This document shows positions 1-7,927 of a stretch of 35,402 nucleotides of DNA, piece after piece. Under the pieces are notes generated by a model. The model worked only from the letters and a program-made list of their open reading frames with translations, had not been told where the DNA came from and made no database searches. The DNA lies in IMG/VR virus record IMGVR_UViG_3300025120_000221, positions 1 to 35,402 of that record; one strand, written 5' to 3'. The position numbers and the translations under genes were made by a program. Positions within the stretch are counted from its first letter, which is position 1; every line of letters starts with the position of its first letter. The DNA comes from a virus.

Positions 1-193
1 GTTTGCATTACCACCTGCACCTAATTGTAAATTACCTGAAGTTTCTCTATTGTAGATAAAAGCTGTATCGCCTGATTTAGAAATTTGTAAAGCATCACTT
101 GCTGTGCTTCCATTATCAGCATCAGTGACATAAATAATACCACCACCTGATACACCTGCTGCACCTTCTACATGAAGAGTACCTTGTGGCGAA
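1..193. repeat. 193-bp near-identical repeat, copy A
   Basis: Bases 1-193 match 34884-35076 with a single mismatch (G at 127, A at 35010) and then diverge. Both copies lie in the same reading frame of fibre coding sequence. The identity runs to the first base of the window, so the true left limit of the repeat is unknown. Confidence 0.95.
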
Positions 194-2067
194 CTGGTGC
201 CTATGCCCAATCGTCCATTATTATCAAACCTAGCAACCTCTGTAGCTCCTGTGTTTGAAGCTGATGTAACAAGACCAAATGCTAAATGACCTGTAAAGTT
301 GCCAACACCTATATAATCAATATAACCAGCATCTCCGTCTCTAGCTGGGTTACCAAAACCTATTCTGTTGTTATCGCTGTATGAATCATTTTTAAAATAA
401 AAATAACCATCGTCTATTTGTAACTTGGCTTGTGGGTTGGTAGTCCCGATTCCAACTGAGCCATCTGCTGTTGGTATAAGAGATACATCATTTGTTCCAG
501 TTGGATTTACAACCATTAACTGACCAGAAGGATTAAACATTGCAAAGTCATTTGCAGTTCCTGTCACTCCATGAAAGGCTAATCCATGATTACTTGCTTT
601 ATAGATTCTTCCTGATTTGTTTGAATCAAAACTAATATTTGCAGTAAGCCTTAATGCTCCTCCTACGTCTAATTTGTCGGAAGGCGAATTTGTGCCTATA
701 CCAAGACCTGTTGAATTTAATCTCATGCGTTCTGTGCCATTACCATCAAATCGCATGTAATTAGCACTATTGACGTATTGAATGCGACCTTTAGATTCAG
801 TGGTGGAGTCTCCCATTAAGATTTCTGAACCACCTGAACCTGATGCACCCTCTAGTCTAATTTGTGACCAGCCATCTGATTCTTTTAAATGTATTCCTCT
901 TGTCGGTGCTGTAGTTCCCAGTCCCAATCTCTCAGCACTAGCATCCCAAAATAAAGCTTGGCTAGTTCCTGCTGAGTCATAGAATGATATGTCTCCGTTG
1001 TTGTCAATATTTAATCTTGTTCTTGTACCCGTGCCATTATGCGTACCTTTAAAAACATAACCACCATATTGTTCGTCTTGTATACTATCTAAAATTAAAT
1101 CATTATCATCTACATTTAAAGCTGCTGATTCGCTGGTTACAGTACCATATCTAGTTATATATAATGCTCTACCAGCATTATTAGTATCAAAGTAAGCATC
1201 ACCCTGAACAGTCAAACCATCACTTTTAACTGTTCCTGTTACGTCTATGCCTGTTGAGTTAATTCTTAGGCGTTCTGTGCCACCTTGATTGAATGTGGTT
1301 GTATCATTACCTGCAAACGTAATGTTGGTATTATCATCTGCATCACCCTTAATTTTATCAAGTGCAATAGTTCCTACGTTAAGAACACTTCCGTCACCAA
1401 GGTCTAAACCATCAGCAGTAATCGTTCCTGTTACGTCTATACCTGTTGAATTAACTCTCAATTTTTCAGAACCGCTTAAATCAAAACGTATACCTACAGC
1501 ACTAGATTCAATTTCATTAACTGTGTCGTTATCTTCTAATACTATAGTTACTGTATCGTCTGAAGATTTAAATCTAACTGTATCATTTGTAGTCCCTGAA
1601 TTAACATCTAGTGTATATGCTGGGTTGGTTGTTCCAATACCCAATTGTTCATCAGACGCATCCCAAAAAAAACCTTGAGTTGTACCTGTTGAATCATAGA
1701 AAGAGATGTCTCCGTTAGCATCAATTCTTTGTCTTGTGATTATGTTCGTACCGTTGTAAGACTGAAACAGAGTCCTTCCATGAGATGTTCCATCTTGAGC
1801 CATTATTGTATTAGCTCCATTAGACTGCTTTAAAAATGTTTTTTGGTTTGTACCATCAAGGTCTTGAATTAAAATTTGTGGAATACCTGTGTCACTAACA
1901 GTCAAACCATCCAAGGTAACAGCACCCATAGATACTGCTGTACCACCTGAACCAAAGATTGCATCAAGAGAGTCTAAGTCAGCGTTAAGCGAAATACCCC
2001 AGGTATCTTCTGCTGCACCTGGTTCTGGTTTTGTTAAGTTTAGATTAGTTGTATATGTATCTGCCAT
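1..2067 (-). CDS. Tail fibre protein, N-terminal part (3' end outside window)
   Basis: The frame is open from an ATG at 2067 to base 1 (689 codons, no stop), so the C-terminus is missing here. The first ~40 residues ([17 protein letters not shown], then WGISLN.DLD..DAIFG) are a virion-anchoring type N-terminus nearly shared with the second fibre at 31076-32305. The rest is made of repeated units with a GIGTTSP-like turn (LGIGTTNP, LGLGTTAP, LGIGTNSP, VGIGTTNP, LGIGTSSP) followed by short beta strands, as in trimeric fibres with a C-terminal S74 chaperone. The start codon directly abuts the stop of the gene at 2068. The last 193 bases are almost identical to 34884-35076. The frame at base 1 joins in phase with the frame at 35402, so this is probably the front of the protein that ends at 32670. 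Role: host recognition at the tail. Confidence 0.85.
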   Translation of the reverse strand, partial: MADTYTTNLNLTKPEPGAAEDTWGISLNADLDSLDAIFGSGGTAVSMGAVTLDGLTVSDTGIPQILIQDLDGTNQKTFLKQSNGANTIMAQDGTSHGRTLFQSYNGTNIITRQRIDANGDISFYDSTGTTQGFFWDASDEQLGIGTTNPAYTLDVNSGTTNDTVRFKSSDDTVTIVLEDNDTVNEIESSAVGIRFDLSGSEKLRVNSTGIDVTGTITADGLDLGDGSVLNVGTIALDKIKGDADDNTNITFAGNDTTTFNQGGTERLRINSTGIDVTGTVKSDGLTVQGDAYFDTNNAGRALYITRYGTVTSESAALNVDDNDLILDSIQDEQYGGYVFKGTHNGTGTRTRLNIDNNGDISFYDSAGTSQALFWDASAERLGLGTTAPTRGIHLKESDGWSQIRLEGASGSGGSEILMGDSTTESKGRIQYVNSANYMRFDGNGTERMRLNSTGLGIGTNSPSDKLDVGGALRLTANISFDSNKSGRIYKASNHGLAFHGVTGTANDFAMFNPSGQLMVVNPTGTNDVSLIPTADGSVGIGTTNPQAKLQIDDGYFYFKNDSYSDNNRIGFGNPARDGDAGYIDYIGVGNFTGHLAFGLVTSASNTGATEVARFDNNGRLGIGTSSPQGTLHVEGAAGVSGGGIIYVTDADNGSTASDALQISKSGDTAFIYNRETSGNLQLGAGGNAN

Positions 2068-2610
2068 TTAAGCTGCCTCTTGTTTGTCTAATTCAGTCCA
2101 ATTTGTTGATGGGTTACTTTGATCTGTCCATGTTGCACTTGCAACTATCTGATCTGTCCATGTATCGTCTGGAACAATTATATCTTCCCATTTTAGACCA
2201 CCAACAGCTACAAGGCTACTGGTTTGGTTGATCGTTGATGCGGCTGCGAATGTTGCTCTACCTGTTGCATCAAAGCCTGATGTTTGTGCAATGGTTGAGA
2301 AACCAGCTGCGGTTATAAATGCTTGTGAGTCAAAGTCTGATACTGCTGCAATGGTTGCATTAGCACCGTGTGTTTTTCTGCCTACTGCATTGACATCTGA
2401 TACAGCTACAATGTTTGCAACTGCTCTATCAATCTGTGTACCAGTTGCAGTAAAGCCTGAAACAGCCTGTATGACTGCTGTGGTTCTATCTATTTGTGTT
2501 CCAGTAGCGGTAGCTCCTGAAACGACTTGAATGGTTGCTTCGGCTTGTATAGCAAGATCGTTATACTTTGATCTTGAGTAGTAGCCTTTGTTATAGCCTA
2601 TACTGGCCAT
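2068..2610 (-). CDS. 20-residue-repeat virion protein (fibre or spike accessory)
   Basis: This 180-aa protein lies between the gp80-like protein and the tail fibre, so a virion role is likely. Residues 23 to about 138 are six repeats of exactly 20 residues with the pattern A.I.AVSG..ATGTQIDR; the serine recurs at 31, 51, 71, 91, 111 and 131. The C-terminal 40 residues carry three W-T-D/E motifs (TWTDQ, TWTDQ, NWTEL). I do not recognise a named family. The even repeat length suggests a beta-solenoid or fibrous stalk, but that is inference. Its TAA directly precedes the fibre ATG, suggesting coupled translation. The ribosome binding site is weak, so expression may depend on the upstream gene. 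Confidence 0.75.
   Translation of the reverse strand: MASIGYNKGYYSRSKYNDLAIQAEATIQVVSGATATGTQIDRTTAVIQAVSGFTATGTQIDRAVANIVAVSDVNAVGRKTHGANATIAAVSDFDSQAFITAAGFSTIAQTSGFDATGRATFAAASTINQTSSLVAVGGLKWEDIIVPDDTWTDQIVASATWTDQSNPSTNWTELDKQEAA
2197..2544. repeat. 60-bp-period tandem repeat inside a coding region
   Basis: About six copies of a diverged 60-bp unit encode the 20-residue repeats of the 180-aa protein. The recurring segment on the + strand is of the form gcaatggttg followed by GCCTGAT or GTCTGAT at the same offset. No unit is out of phase, so copy number can change without a frameshift. Confidence 0.8.
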
Positions 2611-2614
2611 GATC

Positions 2615-3007
2615 TTAAGCCAGTGTTACGTCTAAATCACCAGTGTTGAATCTGAATACATCTCCTGTACTTACAACTTTTGATGTAGTTAAGTTTGCGT
2701 ATGCTAACAAGTTTCCTGATGATAGTGCATCAAAGATACCAACTGCAACGACTGTTCCGTAGTTTGCTGTAGCTGTTGGATATTCAACTGCACCTGTGTT
2801 ACTTGCTGTTGTTGGGTTAGTTCCAGACACAGTAAATGCTGATGTCTTTCTTACATAACCGCCACCAGATACTTCAGTTCCACCGCCTGTATCAGTTGGT
2901 GCTACTGTATATAAAGCAACATATAATGTTGACGGTGCTGAATAAGCATTGCCACCAAAGACATGCTCTAAGACCTTGTCTTCTAAATAATCACTAAATC
3001 CTGCCAT
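2615..3007 (-). CDS. gp80-like phage virion protein (putative head fibre)
   Basis: This 130-aa protein opens with GFSDYLEDKVLEHVFGGN, followed by APSTLYVALYTVAPTDTGGGTEV. That arrangement is typical of the phage gp80/putative head-fibre family. The rest is beta-rich and ends in GDVFRFNTGDLDVTLA. A clear ribosome binding site (AAAGGAGAATACG) precedes the ATG. It lies between the head-tail adaptor and the repeat protein. The family is found in virions, but its exact position (head decoration or fibre base) is not settled. Length matches the family, and no truncation is seen. Confidence 0.75.
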   Translation of the reverse strand: MAGFSDYLEDKVLEHVFGGNAYSAPSTLYVALYTVAPTDTGGGTEVSGGGYVRKTSAFTVSGTNPTTASNTGAVEYPTATANYGTVVAVGIFDALSSGNLLAYANLTTSKVVSTGDVFRFNTGDLDVTLA

Positions 3008-3018
3008 CGTATTCTCCT

Positions 3019-3666
3019 TTAATTACCGTAGTAGTAATTTCTTTTTTGTTTTGTTCCGTAAGTCTTTCTTCTCATCATTAGAGAACCCTTACCAAATGCA
3101 GCTTTCTCTTGAGCAAGTCTCATTTCTTCTAATGCTTTCTCAAACTGTTGTGTGAACATTGCTATTCTGTCGTCTTCCATCAAGTAGATAGAAGCGTGTT
3201 TCAATGCACCGTATAAGTAAACATCTGGGTTTGATACTGATACAAAGTTAGTTGCATTGGTATCACTCAGTGCATTTATTTTACCATAATAAGTTAGCTG
3301 TAGGGTGTAAGGAGTGTCAGGAGTTGGTGCTAATTCTATAGTACCATCAACCATTGCATAAAATACTGGTTGACCTGTTAAGTTGTTATTTGATTTTCTA
3401 TAAACATCTAAAGATTCTATAGACTGTTGAAATAACGGACTAAAATCATTTGATGTTATTTCTACATTGATAGCTTCTAACCAATCATCTGGTACTGCTA
3501 AGTATTGAGCATCTGCTGTTGCAGTAGCTCTTACAATCATGTCTTTTGTTCTTAACTTTCTGTTAAGTTCAGCTTCTACATTATCAATAAATGTATCTAT
3601 GGTAGATGTTAAATCTGATCTGTTTAGATAACCAGCTATGGCTGTTTTTAATTCTGCATATGTCAT
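3019..3666 (-). CDS. Head-tail adaptor protein (SU10 adaptor-like)
   Basis: This 215-aa protein starts MTYAELKTAIAGYLNR and has the conserved order of this family: N-terminal helices with FI..VEAELNRKLR, then AVPDDWLEA, a small beta region ending in LQLTYYGKI, and a PDVYLYGALKHA segment before a helix and a basic tail (MMRRKTYG). SU10-type and T7 gp11-type adaptors form the dodecameric ring between portal and nozzle in short-tailed phages. The ATG overlaps the stop of the upstream 99-aa gene in an ATGA junction. Its position downstream of the major capsid gene is normal for this group. Assignment is by recognised sequence pattern, not by alignment. Confidence 0.8.
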   Translation of the reverse strand: MTYAELKTAIAGYLNRSDLTSTIDTFIDNVEAELNRKLRTKDMIVRATATADAQYLAVPDDWLEAINVEITSNDFSPLFQQSIESLDVYRKSNNNLTGQPVFYAMVDGTIELAPTPDTPYTLQLTYYGKINALSDTNATNFVSVSNPDVYLYGALKHASIYLMEDDRIAMFTQQFEKALEEMRLAQEKAAFGKGSLMMRRKTYGTKQKRNYYYGN

Positions 3667-3962
3667 ACTTTACCTTGCCAAGTTCTAAAGACGTTATTGT
3701 CTGGATTGTTTAGCCATTGTTTCCACTTTGCGGGATCTTTTGACCAACCTTCTCGTAATGCTTTTTGCCAAATTACCATGGGTACTTCAGCTATGTGTCG
3801 CATATCTTTTCCAGGCTTAAGTGTATTGTCTCTTAGTTTCTTAACGTGGTCAATGACAGGAGCAACATCTTGAGTTGTGTGATAAACAAACTTGTCATCC
3901 TCTGTAATGAACTCTGATTTGTAACCAGTTTTGTGATCGGTGATTGTACGTTTTGTTGCCAT
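3663..3962 (-). CDS. Conserved small phage protein, 99 aa, unknown
   Basis: A soluble, charged 99-aa protein with a C-terminal segment WSKDPAKWKQWLNNPDNNVFR. Proteins of this look occur between capsid and adaptor genes in related phages, where they are usually unannotated. It lies immediately downstream of the capsid terminator-like hairpin and overlaps the adaptor start by 4 bp, so it belongs to the same transcript. No catalytic motif or membrane segment is seen. A minor virion or assembly role is inferred only from position. Confidence 0.7.
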   Translation of the reverse strand: MATKRTITDHKTGYKSEFITEDDKFVYHTTQDVAPVIDHVKKLRDNTLKPGKDMRHIAEVPMVIWQKALREGWSKDPAKWKQWLNNPDNNVFRTWQGKV

Positions 3963-3976
3963 ATTTAATAAAGGGT

Positions 3977-3996
3977 GGGAAGGCCGAAGCCTTCCC
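3977..3996 (-). terminator. C(UUCG)G hairpin after the major capsid gene
   Basis: A perfect 8-bp stem reads GGGAAGGC TTCG GCCTTCCC on the - strand, a very stable UUCG tetraloop closed by C-G. It sits 14 bp past the capsid stop (4011), ahead of the 99-aa gene. The downstream run is only moderately T-rich (ACCCTTTATT), so it may act as a partial terminator or as an RNA-stability element that raises capsid mRNA relative to downstream genes. Confidence 0.75.
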
Positions 3997-4010
3997 TAAG
4001 TTTAACTAAC

Positions 4011-4946
4011 TTATGAAGTTGTTAAGTCTGCGACTATACCGTGAGCAGCTTCGTTGCTCATTTCTAATCCATACTCACATAAAATCATTTTAGTTACTGC
4101 ATCACCTATTGTAGAGATATCAACTGTTTTAAAGTCTCTTAAGTAAGATACTTTAGCGAAGTCTGGATCAACTAATAAAAGTGATCTTTCTCTACTGAAG
4201 TTAGATGGTACTATTTTCAACTCACCAAAGTCTGATGCGTAAATAGAAACAGAAGCCTCTACTGTGTTTGCATCAACCATTTGTCTTGCTGAAGCTCTAC
4301 CTGTGAAACCAGATATTTTTTGCTTATTAACTGGGCCACAGATTGCCATTGAAGGCTCTCCGCCATTAGCGAAACAGTCTTGCAATACAGATTTTAATAA
4401 TGTTTCTGTTAAAGCTCTTTGTGTTCCGTCAGTTGGAGCAGCTCCGCCACCAGCACCGCCGCCGCCAGTTCCTCTTGATACGTTAGATGTAATCCAAGAT
4501 TCGAAACCACCAGTTACTCTTGCTGTTGTAGCATTACCAGTTGTTTTAGCGCCTTTTTGACAAAGTGCTGTTTCCATATCTCTCTTAAGAGCTTTAGACA
4601 TGATTGCTAGTTGGTGAGCCATTTCTGACTTCTTACCAGCTGGATCAGATGCTTGTTGAGAACCAGATACAGTTGCATCTCTTTTTGATATTTGAGCCAC
4701 GTTACTAACTCTTGCTGTAGCTGTAGCAGCTGATCTTGCAAGTTCAAAACCCTCTAATTGCCCAGCACCACTTGGAGTTGGTAAGTTTTCTGTTTGCCAA
4801 TCAAAAACTACGTTCCTGATTGAGTTTTTTCCTATAGCACTCAAGAACGGAGTTGTTTGAGGACTGATGTTATAGATAACATTACTTAGCTGTTCTCTAT
4901 CTGAAGACGCCGAGTAAGTATCAAATGCGTTTGTTACTTTAGCCAT
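4011..4946 (-). CDS. Major capsid protein (SU10-type HK97 fold)
   Basis: This 311-aa protein opens with AKVTNAFDTYSASSDREQLSN and then VIYNISPQTTPFLSAIG, the signature of the SU10 major capsid family (formerly DUF5309). This family has the HK97 fold, with no propeptide visible. A glycine- and alanine-rich stretch (residues about 158-170, RGTGGGGAGGGAAP) probably lies in a surface loop. The following DGTQRALTETLLKSVLQDCFANGG and GPVNKQKISGF are also characteristic. An AGGA ribosome site precedes the ATG. The gene lies between the scaffold-like gene and a strong hairpin, the expected place for the most expressed structural gene. Confidence 0.92.
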   Translation of the reverse strand: MAKVTNAFDTYSASSDREQLSNVIYNISPQTTPFLSAIGKNSIRNVVFDWQTENLPTPSGAGQLEGFELARSAATATARVSNVAQISKRDATVSGSQQASDPAGKKSEMAHQLAIMSKALKRDMETALCQKGAKTTGNATTARVTGGFESWITSNVSRGTGGGGAGGGAAPTDGTQRALTETLLKSVLQDCFANGGEPSMAICGPVNKQKISGFTGRASARQMVDANTVEASVSIYASDFGELKIVPSNFSRERSLLLVDPDFAKVSYLRDFKTVDISTIGDAVTKMILCEYGLEMSNEAAHGIVADLTTS

Positions 4947-4969
4947 GATATTTTCCTATGTTTAAAAGT

Positions 4970-5971
4970 TTATATAATTTGTTCAAATAATTTAGCCGCA
5001 TCCTGGACTTTGCCAGTTTTAGCTAACCTTTGATGCGCTCTTTTCGCTGGTGTTGAACTTTTAGGTACATTTGAAGTGCCAGGTCGGGCGGTTCGAGCTG
5101 CCGCTTTCTTTTCAGTTGGCTTTACTTTAGTAGCTTGTTGTGTCTTATGTTGTAACCATGCGTTTCTTAAACCAAGTAAAACTCGGTAGTCGTAAACGCT
5201 GTCCATCTCTTGAGATGAATAGCCTAAAACATTAACACCATAATCCCGAATAGAGTTTTTTTCTTTAACTGCTATTTCGTTGTCTTGCCATTCTGGAATT
5301 TGTGTTAGCAATTGTTCATTACCGTACTTGACGAACTTTTCAAGTTCCTCTTGTTGCTTTGCAGTTTGCTCCTGTTGGAGTCTAGTTGCTTCAGCTTCTG
5401 CGGCTTGTAACCTTTGCTTCTTCTCATTCCATAAGTCTTTTTCACGGACATAGGCAATAGGATCAGCGTCATAAAGTGCATTCCAATCTGGCTCGTTTCC
5501 TAACTCGCCTTTCAAAGTTGCTTCCAGTTTTGGTAACAACTGCGAATAAATTGCATCTTTTTGAGAAACCTCTTTTTGTTGAGCTTCAATAGCTTTACGC
5601 TGTTCAGCTAACTCTTGAGTTTTTCTCGTATAATCTCTTTGGCGACTGTATCCACTTTGGAGTTCTTCAAGCGTGACCTGGGTATCTTCACCATCTACTT
5701 TAATAGTATATAGCTGTGGTTGCTCGGACTCCTCTACTTCAACTTGATCTTCTTGAGGTTCGTCTTCATCTTCTTCAAAGTCGTCTTCTAGGTCTTGGTC
5801 TTCTTCAATGATTTCATCATCTTCAATGACTTCGTCTTCGTTGACTAATTCTTCTGATGGTTGTTCTAGTTCGTTTTCTGGTTGTTCCGATGGAGTCAAA
5901 AAACTTTCGAAAGATTGTTCTGTCTGTTCTAAATTTGTTTGTAAACCAATCGGCTTTGCGTTGTTGGTCAT
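4970..5971 (-). CDS. Capsid scaffolding-like protein
   Basis: The protein is about 333 aa and sits directly upstream of the capsid gene. Its N-terminal third is extremely acidic (long runs of E and D, residues about 25-85), followed by TIKVDGEDTQVTLEELQSGY and a long charged coiled-coil (RKTQELAEQRKAIEAQQKEV onward), then a basic C-terminal tail (KRAHQRLAKTGKVQDAAKLF). This architecture is typical of scaffolds of the portal/SU10-capsid cluster, where the basic C-terminus binds coat. An upstream in-frame ATG exists at 5977. The AAGGA site is spaced correctly only for the ATG at 5971, which I chose. The function is inferred from position and composition. Confidence 0.78.
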   Translation of the reverse strand: MTNNAKPIGLQTNLEQTEQSFESFLTPSEQPENELEQPSEELVNEDEVIEDDEIIEEDQDLEDDFEEDEDEPQEDQVEVEESEQPQLYTIKVDGEDTQVTLEELQSGYSRQRDYTRKTQELAEQRKAIEAQQKEVSQKDAIYSQLLPKLEATLKGELGNEPDWNALYDADPIAYVREKDLWNEKKQRLQAAEAEATRLQQEQTAKQQEELEKFVKYGNEQLLTQIPEWQDNEIAVKEKNSIRDYGVNVLGYSSQEMDSVYDYRVLLGLRNAWLQHKTQQATKVKPTEKKAAARTARPGTSNVPKSSTPAKRAHQRLAKTGKVQDAAKLFEQII

Positions 5972-6022
5972 ATTCATTCCTTAAAAATGTAAAGTAGTAT
6001 TTTAACAATACTAAATTAAATT

Positions 6023-6283
6023 TTACACAACTTTATGCAATCTTCCTAGTTGTGACTTTGTGATCTTACCCTTCTCTACTATTATTCTTAAATGTTTTTC
6101 TATTTCGGGTAAAAGTTTGATTGCTTTGTGTAAATTTTCTCTTTTATTTATATCACTGTCTTTGGTTAATAACCATAAATTTATGTAATCTTCTTTGAGA
6201 TTGTTTACAGCGTGTGTGAATGTTTCTGAGTTTAGAATTAACTCTGCTTCGTTTGAGTTTAAGATATCTTCTTGTGAGGGCAT
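6023..6283 (-). CDS. Hypothetical protein, 86 aa
   Basis: A small helical protein (EDILNSNEAELILN at the start, basic KGKITKSQLGRLHKVV at the end). The ATG lies one base after the TAA of the 192-aa gene upstream (TAATATG), so translation is probably coupled. No domain is recognised. It lies between lysis and scaffold genes and is expected to be expressed late. Confidence 0.6.
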   Translation of the reverse strand: MPSQEDILNSNEAELILNSETFTHAVNNLKEDYINLWLLTKDSDINKRENLHKAIKLLPEIEKHLRIIVEKGKITKSQLGRLHKVV

Positions 6284-6284
6284 A

Positions 6285-6863
6285 TTAACCTATGTTGTCT
6301 ATTAGTCTTTGTAGTCCAGAATAATCAAAGCCTTGATAGCCACTTTTACCAACTTCTTGTTGTGTGTAGCCTTGAGGCACTTGTGATGAATAGCTTTGAC
6401 CTTGGCTAATCATATTGTCTACGTTAGAACCATCTGCGATTGATCTAGCATAATCTAAACCAGATGAATAAGTGTTGTCTGGAATCATAGAGTTAAATCT
6501 ATTTAGTCCATCAATGTTTGTTCCAAAGTAATCATAAAAATCAAAATCCCTTATTGGACTTCTATCTCTGTCGTCATACTTAGACATTTCAATAGGCTCT
6601 GGCTCTGTGTTTGTGTTTGCAAATAAACCTTTCGGTATGTTTTCAAAGTTCATTCCTACTGGCCCAATGGTTTGTCCAGGATTAAAATCTTCTTCTATAA
6701 AGTCGTTAGCAATACTAAAACCAGGTTGTCTATTGCTAGACATTTGGTTTGTTACTGCTGGTAGCATGGGTACGTTTTGTATTTGTGGTGCATCTACAGC
6801 AGGAGTGATTGCATAAGATGGTATGTAGTTTAGATTGTTATTTAAGTGATCGTATCCTGGCAT
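6285..6863 (-). CDS. Hypothetical low-complexity protein, 192 aa
   Basis: The protein is rich in N, P, Q, S, G and D, with few hydrophobic runs (PGYDHLNNNLNYIPSY, SSQVPQGYTQQEVGKSGYQG), and looks largely disordered. No membrane segment or catalytic motif is visible. It sits between the lysis cassette and the scaffold-like gene and ends in LQRLIDNIG, a possible amphipathic helix. A minor virion role is possible but only from context. Confidence 0.6.
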   Translation of the reverse strand: MPGYDHLNNNLNYIPSYAITPAVDAPQIQNVPMLPAVTNQMSSNRQPGFSIANDFIEEDFNPGQTIGPVGMNFENIPKGLFANTNTEPEPIEMSKYDDRDRSPIRDFDFYDYFGTNIDGLNRFNSMIPDNTYSSGLDYARSIADGSNVDNMISQGQSYSSQVPQGYTQQEVGKSGYQGFDYSGLQRLIDNIG

Positions 6864-6872
6864 AATTAATTC

Positions 6873-7109
6873 CTAGTTAGCTATTAGTTTATCAATTTTT
6901 TCGTCTAATTTGTCTAGTCTGTCAAAAATTCTTTGCATGTCTAAATGCAAGTCTTGTTTGGTAGCGTAGCGTGTAGGTATTTCTTCTCTTGTTTTATTAA
7001 CCAATATTTCAACCCTTTTGACATCAGCAGCGTTAGTACGGATGCTGTATATAATAGGAACATAAACGAGAGTGATAATCGCGTTCCAAAATAAAATAGG
7101 GTTGTCCAT
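6873..7109 (-). CDS. Small membrane protein with coiled coil, third gene of lysis cassette
   Basis: This 78-aa protein has an N-terminal hydrophobic segment (residues about 4-22, PILFWNAIITLVYVPIIY) followed by a charged coiled coil (DLHLDMQRIFDRLDKLDEKI). I chose the ATG at 7109: GGAG is 6 bases upstream and it overlaps the endolysin stop as TGATG. A TTG further upstream has no such support. N-in/C-out topology with a periplasmic coiled coil would resemble an inner-membrane spanin or a membrane anchor working with the holin. No lipobox partner is visible, so the spanin reading is uncertain. Confidence 0.7.
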   Translation of the reverse strand: MDNPILFWNAIITLVYVPIIYSIRTNAADVKRVEILVNKTREEIPTRYATKQDLHLDMQRIFDRLDKLDEKIDKLIAN

Positions 7110-7480
7110 CAATAACTCCAAATATGCGGCCTTGGTCTGTTTTCTTTTTCTTCCGAGATGTCTAAGTGTATAAAACGAGCATCTCCTTTTTGATTTACAC
7201 CAACGCCAGTAAATCCATAATCTTTAGCTTTTGATACTATGTTGAGTGCTTTACTTCCTCTTACATATACATCAGCAGCCAATCCTTCTGCATGAGTACC
7301 TGGTGTTTTCTTTCTCGCTTCTATTGGATGTTCTTCGCATCTGTAACCAGATGTAATAATAAAAGGAAAACCCAGCTCAGTTCTAAGTGATTGTAACTTA
7401 TTTATTAGTTCGTGTGAAATACCATTTTTACCACAATGTTTGCAAGCAAACTCTTCTTCTTTGAAGTTTTCCCAAGTCAT
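7109..7480 (-). CDS. Endolysin, M15 family D-Ala peptidase-like
   Basis: This 123-aa single-domain protein would cleave peptidoglycan cross-links or stem peptides. It has a CKHCG pair near the N-terminus, TSGYRCEEHP (residues 43-52), the zinc ligands H63 and D70 in THAEGLAADV, and H105 in FIHLDI with D107, the pattern of the peptidase M15A/VanY-like group. The start is the ATG at 7480, which has a GGAG site and overlaps the holin stop as TAATG. The open frame continues upstream of this ATG only inside the holin gene. No signal peptide is present, so export depends on the holin. Length is normal for the family. Confidence 0.88.
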   Translation of the reverse strand: MTWENFKEEEFACKHCGKNGISHELINKLQSLRTELGFPFIITSGYRCEEHPIEARKKTPGTHAEGLAADVYVRGSKALNIVSKAKDYGFTGVGVNQKGDARFIHLDISEEKENRPRPHIWSY

Positions 7481-7851
7481 TATTTTCCTACTCCTTTTAC
7501 CCTTTCGTAAGACCTCATTCCGCCAAGACCAAGCATACCCATAAGGACAGGTAGCATAGTTGATGTATCTGCTTGAGGTACGATAATACCAAAAGGTGCA
7601 GCGAGAGGACTGATTAAAAAGTTGACTGCAAATCCTGCAACACATATCCATGCTGTAGCTGGTCGCCAAGATGATTGAAACCAATTACCTTTGGCTTCTT
7701 CTTTGTTTACATCTATTTGTGCTTTAGCAATTTCATGGATGTGCTTTTGCGACATGGTTGCGATTTCATGTGCAATCTTTTGTTTTGTATCCGCGTCTGG
7801 AATAAACTTATCTAGTAGTTCGCTTACGGGTTTTATTAGTTTGTCTATCAT
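7480..7851 (-). CDS. Holin, 3TM (gene-transfer-agent release) type
   Basis: This 123-aa protein has an amphipathic N-terminus (IDKLIKPVSELLDKFIPDAD) and a charged helix (KQKIAHEIATMSQKHIHEIA). A conserved FQSSWRPATAWICVAGFAVN leads into hydrophobic stretches at about residues 65-82, 83-90 and 96-107. The W-R-P motif before the first membrane helix is characteristic of the 3TM holin family first described in gene transfer agents. It forms the membrane lesion that releases the endolysin encoded by the next gene, to which it is coupled by a TAATG junction. Confidence 0.85.
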   Translation of the reverse strand: MIDKLIKPVSELLDKFIPDADTKQKIAHEIATMSQKHIHEIAKAQIDVNKEEAKGNWFQSSWRPATAWICVAGFAVNFLISPLAAPFGIIVPQADTSTMLPVLMGMLGLGGMRSYERVKGVGK

Positions 7852-7927
7852 ATGTATATTTTTTGTGCAGGTTGTTTGCGTGTCGTTGGAATGACCACTC
7901 TAAAAACTTATCAAACCAACCAAACAA

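Noticed and set aside
1289-1678. Long + strand frames opposite the fibre genes
   Set aside because: Reverse-complement shadows of repeat-rich fibre sequence (also at 31902-32210 and 2228-2530); no ribosome sites, and the opposite strand has clear protein motifs.
5823-6008. Arg-rich 61-residue frame opposite the scaffold N-terminus frame
   Set aside because: It is an out-of-phase reading of the D/E-rich codons of the scaffold gene, with no ribosome site of its own.
7481-7684. N-terminal extension of the endolysin
   Set aside because: The frame upstream of 7480 is the antiphase shadow of the holin gene. The ATG at 7480 has a ribosome site and a TAATG junction.
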